Source of the DNA: Caldilineae bacterium
GTDB taxonomy: Bacteria; Chloroflexota; Anaerolineae; Epilineales; Epilineaceae
NCBI GenBank assembly: GCA_020634625.1
Contig: JACKBJ010000022.1
Location: 1 to 52,573, forward strand
Length of the DNA: 52,573 nt
Direction: 5' to 3'
The position numbers and the translations under genes are program-made. A model generated the notes under the pieces. It made no database searches and was not told the origin of the DNA. It saw nothing but the letters and a program-made list of their open reading frames with translations. Shown in pieces: positions 50,675-52,573 of this stretch. Positions within the stretch are counted from its first letter, which is position 1, and every line of letters starts with the position of its first letter.

Positions 50675-50815
50675 GGTCGTTGGCTCGACCGGCTCGGCCA
50701 AGGTTGCCCCGCGACACCCGAAAGACACCGCTTAGCGCTGCTTCCTTCCGGACCTGACGCGGTTCACGAGCTTCCGCCGCGCGGGACCCTGACCGAACCG
50801 GTCGAGCCAACGACC
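50675..50815 (-). ncRNA. ffs: signal recognition particle RNA, bacterial small type
   Basis: On the minus strand the invariant bacterial SRP core GTCAGGTCCGGAAGGAAGCAGC is present at 50758-50737 (GTCAGGTCCGGAAGGAAGCA quoted within limits), with GTGAACC just before it and GCTAAGC after it. The two ends pair perfectly over 18 bases (50815-50798 with 50692-50675), closing a single long hairpin of about 141 bases. It binds Ffh to target membrane proteins co-translationally. A good promoter lies 120 bases upstream, so the primary transcript is probably processed. The exact ends are inferred from the closing stem. Confidence 0.93.
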
Positions 50816-50885
50816 GCCATGACGGGCGACCATCCCGCGGTGGCGCCGACGGGACGTCGAAGCCGGCATGCGTGTTCGTGGCCGA

Positions 50886-50908
50886 CGCATCAAAAACCCT
50901 TTGATGCG
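50886..50908 (-). other. hairpin between promoter and SRP RNA
   Basis: CGCATCAAA (50886-50894) and TTTGATGCG (50900-50908) form a 9-bp stem with a 5-base loop, located between the promoter and the mature 5' end of the SRP RNA. It may mark a processing site or a regulatory hairpin. Confidence 0.45.
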
Positions 50909-50934
50909 CGCCGGCGAGCGCGCAGGGGTGGCCA

Positions 50935-50963
50935 ATTGTAGCCAGCGTGGTGCCGGACGCCAA
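50935..50963 (-). promoter_or_regulatory. promoter for the SRP RNA transcript
   Basis: On the minus strand: TTGGCG (50963-50958), 17 bases, TACAAT (50940-50935). It is divergent from the tandem sRNA promoters that begin 41 bases away. Confidence 0.72.
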
Positions 50964-51003
50964 TCCCTTCGACAGCGTCGGACCCGACCTGGCGTCGGAC
51001 GAC

Positions 51004-51048
51004 TCTTAACGAAAGCTTTATGGTCGGTGGTTATTATTGTGTTATAAT
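51004..51048 (+). promoter_or_regulatory. promoter of sRNA gene A with shared upstream element
   Basis: Extended -10 TGTTATAAT with TATAAT at 51043-51048. No standard -35, but an upstream composite TCTTAACG (51004-51011), 4 bases, CTTTATG (51016-51022) is repeated at the same position before sRNA gene B, so it is probably a regulator or alternative sigma factor site. Confidence 0.65.
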
Positions 51049-51054
51049 GGCTGC

Positions 51055-51197
51055 TGTAGCACCCATCACGCTAGCGACTGTGTGGGGGTCAACCGCCCGT
51101 CAGGGTGGTGACTGCGCGAGACGTGGGCTGTGCTACACGTGCGGGTCAGTGCCGATCACTATGGGCGGTGGTCAACGGCACTGGCCCGCTTCTTGTC
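51055..51197 (+). ncRNA. putative small RNA A, first of a tandem pair
   Basis: About 143 bases. The predicted start, 7 bases after the -10 box, coincides with the first strand of a closing stem TGTAGCAC (51055-51062)/GTGCTACA (51130-51137). Inside is a hairpin ACCGCCC-GTCA-GGGTGGT (51092-51109). A 3' hairpin, GGGTCAGTGCCG (51143-51154) with CGGCACTGGCCC (51176-51187), has an inner stem GATCAC/GTGGTC around a TATGGGCG loop, and is followed by GCTTCTTGTCT, a weak T-rich tail as expected of an intrinsic terminator. No protein-like frame is present. The same layout recurs in RNA B 266 bases later. No known RNA family is recognised. Confidence 0.65.
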
Positions 51198-51209
51198 TGC
51201 CTGTCGTCG

Positions 51210-51248
51210 GGACCGGCATCGTTGCGTCCGCGTTGTCGAGACCGGTCC
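51210..51248 (+). other. hairpin between the two sRNA genes
   Basis: GGACCGG (51210-51216) pairs with CCGGTCC (51242-51248). It lies after the terminator of sRNA A and before the promoter of sRNA B; it could be a back-up terminator. Confidence 0.35.
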
Positions 51249-51268
51249 GTCGTGGACGGCCACCTTAA

Positions 51269-51314
51269 TCTTAACGTTACCTTTATGCAAAAGTAACCAG
51301 ATCCGTGTTATGCT
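51269..51314 (+). promoter_or_regulatory. promoter of sRNA gene B with shared upstream element
   Basis: TCTTAACG (51269-51276), 4 bases, CTTTATG (51281-51287), then extended -10 TGTTATGCT with TATGCT at 51309-51314. The spacing of the first two elements is identical to that of gene A, and the -10 is offset by only one base. Confidence 0.65.
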
Positions 51315-51320
51315 CCTTCC

Positions 51321-51463
51321 CGTAACGCCGTGACCGTCAGGGGATGGTCACAACGCAGCCGATTTGTTTGATTTGAGAGCGGTCTGCGCGCGTTACGAGG
51401 TTACTTGTCGGGCCGGTGCCGATCGTGTCTACGGGGCGTGGACATGGGCACCGGCCCTCTTTT
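51321..51463 (+). ncRNA. putative small RNA B, second of a tandem pair
   Basis: About 143 bases, the same length as RNA A. The closing stem is CGTAACGC (51321-51328)/GCGTTACG (51390-51397): different bases from RNA A but still fully paired, which is covariation. The inner hairpin is GTGACC (51330-51335)/GGTCAC (51346-51351) with loop GTCAGGGGAT. The 3' hairpin GGGCCGGTGCC (51410-51420)/GGCACCGGCCC (51447-51457) has inner pairing GTGTC/GACAT around a TACGGGGCG loop and is followed by TCTTTTC, a good intrinsic terminator. Segments CCGTCAGGG, CTGCGCG and GTGCCGATC are conserved with RNA A. No coding frame is convincing. Confidence 0.68.
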
Positions 51464-51499
51464 CGTGTGCCGCCGGCGGCGCCACGCGCTCGACGCGAA

Positions 51500-51533
51500 A
51501 CGACGCAGGACCCGTCAGCGGGTGCTGCGTCGT
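51500..51533 (-). terminator. terminator hairpin of the minus-strand Cys-rich gene
   Basis: ACGACGCA (51500-51507) pairs with TGCGTCGT (51526-51533), with an inner stem ACCCG/CGGGT around a TCAG loop. On the minus strand it is followed by TTTCG. It is downstream of the gene ending at 51619. Confidence 0.55.
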
Positions 51534-51618
51534 CTGGCGATGGACTCCATCTCGCCACGGCCACCGTCCGGCCACGGCTACCGGAACCTGCGCCGGGTTG
51601 CGGCGGGTCCTGCGGGGC

Positions 51619-51849
51619 TCAGCCCTCCGATCCGGGAGGCTCGGGCGCTGCCGGATGCTCGCCCAGCAGCGACGCGATCGAGGCCAGGGGGCACTCGGGC
51701 GAGATGTCGGCGGTGAACTCGTCGATGCACCAGCCGCCGTGTTGCTGGCGGCACTCGGTGCAGATGAGGTGGGCATCCGGGTTGTCGGCTTTGTAGCGTT
51801 CGAGCGCTTCGAACAGGGATCGGGGCTTGTCCGGGCCGGTGTCCTTCAT
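51619..51849 (-). CDS. small Cys-rich protein, possible zinc-binding
   Basis: 76 residues, function unknown. It has a short charged N-terminus (MKDTGPDKPRSLFEALERYK) and then four cysteines in the pattern CTEC, WCIDEF, ECPL, compatible with a small zinc site. The C-terminus is Pro/Glu-rich. The ATG at 51849 is chosen because GGGAG lies 8 bases upstream; an in-frame ATG at 51873 precedes this site. It lies 64 bases downstream of the dihydroorotate-dehydrogenase-like gene on the same strand and may share its transcript. Confidence 0.6.
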   Translation of the reverse strand: MKDTGPDKPRSLFEALERYKADNPDAHLICTECRQQHGGWCIDEFTADISPECPLASIASLLGEHPAAPEPPGSEG

Positions 51850-51913
51850 CGCTTGGGCTCCCTTCTCTGGCATCGGAGGTTGGCGGCCGTCCTCGGTTCG
51901 GCGCGCGCCTCGC

Positions 51914-52573
51914 TCAGGGCAGCGCCTGGTCGAAGCTGGCGAGGGCCTTCATGTAGTTGGCGCGTTCGAACGCGGCGGGGTCACCCACCGCGCGCTGGTT
52001 CATGCTGCCGCGCATGGGCGCGATGGCATCGTAGCCGTTCGCGTCAAGCCAGCGCTCGAGGTCGTCCAACACGGCCCGTACGCGCTGCGGTCCGCGCCGC
52101 AGCAGCTCCGAGGTCATCATGGCCACGTTGGCGCCCGCCATGATGGCCTTGATGACGCCCTCCGCCGAGCCGATGCCGCTGGTCGCAGCATAGTCGATCG
52201 GGAGCTGCGAGGAAAGGATCGCGATCCAGCGCAGCGGCAGGCGCAGCTCGCCGGCGCTGCTCAGGGTCACGTCGGGCACCACTTCGAGCGCCTCGATGTC
52301 GATCTCGGGTTGGTAGAAACGGTTGAAGAGGACCAGGCCGTCGGCGCCGGCCGCAGCCAGCCGCGCGGCGAAGTGGGGCAGCGCGGTGAACCAGGGTCCC
52401 AGCTTGATGGCGATCGGGATCTCGACTTCCGCCCGCACCGCCTCGACCAGCTCGACGTAGCGGGTCTCCAGCTCCCCCGCACCGATCCGCGGGTCGGTCG
52501 GCAGGTAGTAGATGTTCAGCTCGAGCGCGTCGGCGCCTGCCTGCTCGATGCGGCGGGCGTAGTCGACCCAGCC
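51914..52573 (-). CDS. dihydroorotate dehydrogenase-like protein (5' end outside window)
   Basis: The last 219 codons of an FMN TIM-barrel protein; the start lies beyond 52573. Visible motifs are ALELNIYYLPTDP, IAIKLGPWF, GADGLVLFNRFYQPEID, LRLPLRWIA, ATSGIGSAEGVIKAIMAGA (FMN phosphate binding) and the C-terminal GSMNQRAV ... FERANYMKAL. This is the PyrD-like subgroup often annotated as dihydroorotate dehydrogenase-like protein, commonly found near pyruvate:ferredoxin oxidoreductase genes, and not necessarily acting in pyrimidine synthesis. The catalytic-loop region must be checked in the missing half. Confidence 0.88.
   Translation of the reverse strand, partial: GWVDYARRIEQAGADALELNIYYLPTDPRIGAGELETRYVELVEAVRAEVEIPIAIKLGPWFTALPHFAARLAAAGADGLVLFNRFYQPEIDIEALEVVPDVTLSSAGELRLPLRWIAILSSQLPIDYAATSGIGSAEGVIKAIMAGANVAMMTSELLRRGPQRVRAVLDDLERWLDANGYDAIAPMRGSMNQRAVGDPAAFERANYMKALASFDQALP

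Noticed and set aside
51055..51463. 6S RNA, tmRNA or RNase P RNA as explanation for the tandem RNAs
   Set aside because: No tmRNA tag frame or tRNA-like ends, no RNase P core motifs, and the layout (closing stem, small hairpin, terminator) is not the long bulged rod of 6S RNA.

Overview
The window is about 52.6 kb of high-GC bacterial DNA, densely coded on both strands. It most resembles a member of the Chloroflexota (Anaerolineae/Caldilineae/Ardenticatenia-like). This is an inference from style: many large secreted proteins with Thr/Pro linkers and short [V/I/F]-x-L-P-[L/W/Y] motifs at or near an end, an E1 alpha-beta fused pyruvate dehydrogenase, and a stand-alone dihydroorotate-dehydrogenase-like gene. 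No rRNA, tRNA, CRISPR array or intact mobile element was seen.

Layout. 1-2.8 kb: end of a small secreted or anchored protein, a 750-base stretch without a convincing gene, and a DEAD-box helicase. 2.8-14.7 kb, mostly minus strand: a secretome cluster with a propeller/von Willebrand A (VWA) protein, a DUF1570-like zinc peptidase, two subtilisins and a beta-helix protein, with one small plus-strand TfoX-C protein. 14.8-24.6 kb, plus: Mrp ATPase, then the pyruvate dehydrogenase operon (fused E1, E2, E3), GcvH with a split transketolase, and citrate synthase; good sigma70-type promoters precede most of these blocks. 24.7-30.1 kb, plus: a small membrane protein, a second propeller/VWA protein paralogous to the first, and a CAP-domain protein.

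30.1-34.9 kb, minus: an exosortase O-like enzyme (Cys/Arg/His triad plus EpsI-like tail) beside a large integral membrane VIT-VWA protein ending in a PEP-CTERM sorting signal. 35-47.8 kb, plus: alpha/beta hydrolase, GT-C-like membrane glycosyltransferase, metallo-beta-lactamase-fold hydrolase, homocysteine methyltransferase/MTHFR fusion, MoaD, MoaE, leucyl aminopeptidase, lipoyl synthase LipA, a Ca2+/cation antiporter, a PHP phosphoesterase and TsaD. 47.9-50.8 kb, minus: RsmA, a 3D/DUF348 cell-wall protein and SRP RNA. 51.0-51.5 kb: two tandem, previously unannotated small RNA genes. The right end holds a small Cys-rich protein and a truncated dihydroorotate-dehydrogenase-like gene.

The genes combine central carbon flow (pyruvate to acetyl-CoA to citrate, with lipoyl synthesis and a GcvH lipoyl carrier), surface protein export and sorting, and housekeeping RNA functions. 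The two strongest leads are the tandem sRNA pair at 51,004-51,464, where promoter, closing stem, GTCAGGG hairpin and terminator hairpin are all conserved and the closing stem covaries, and the exosortase O/PEP-CTERM pair.
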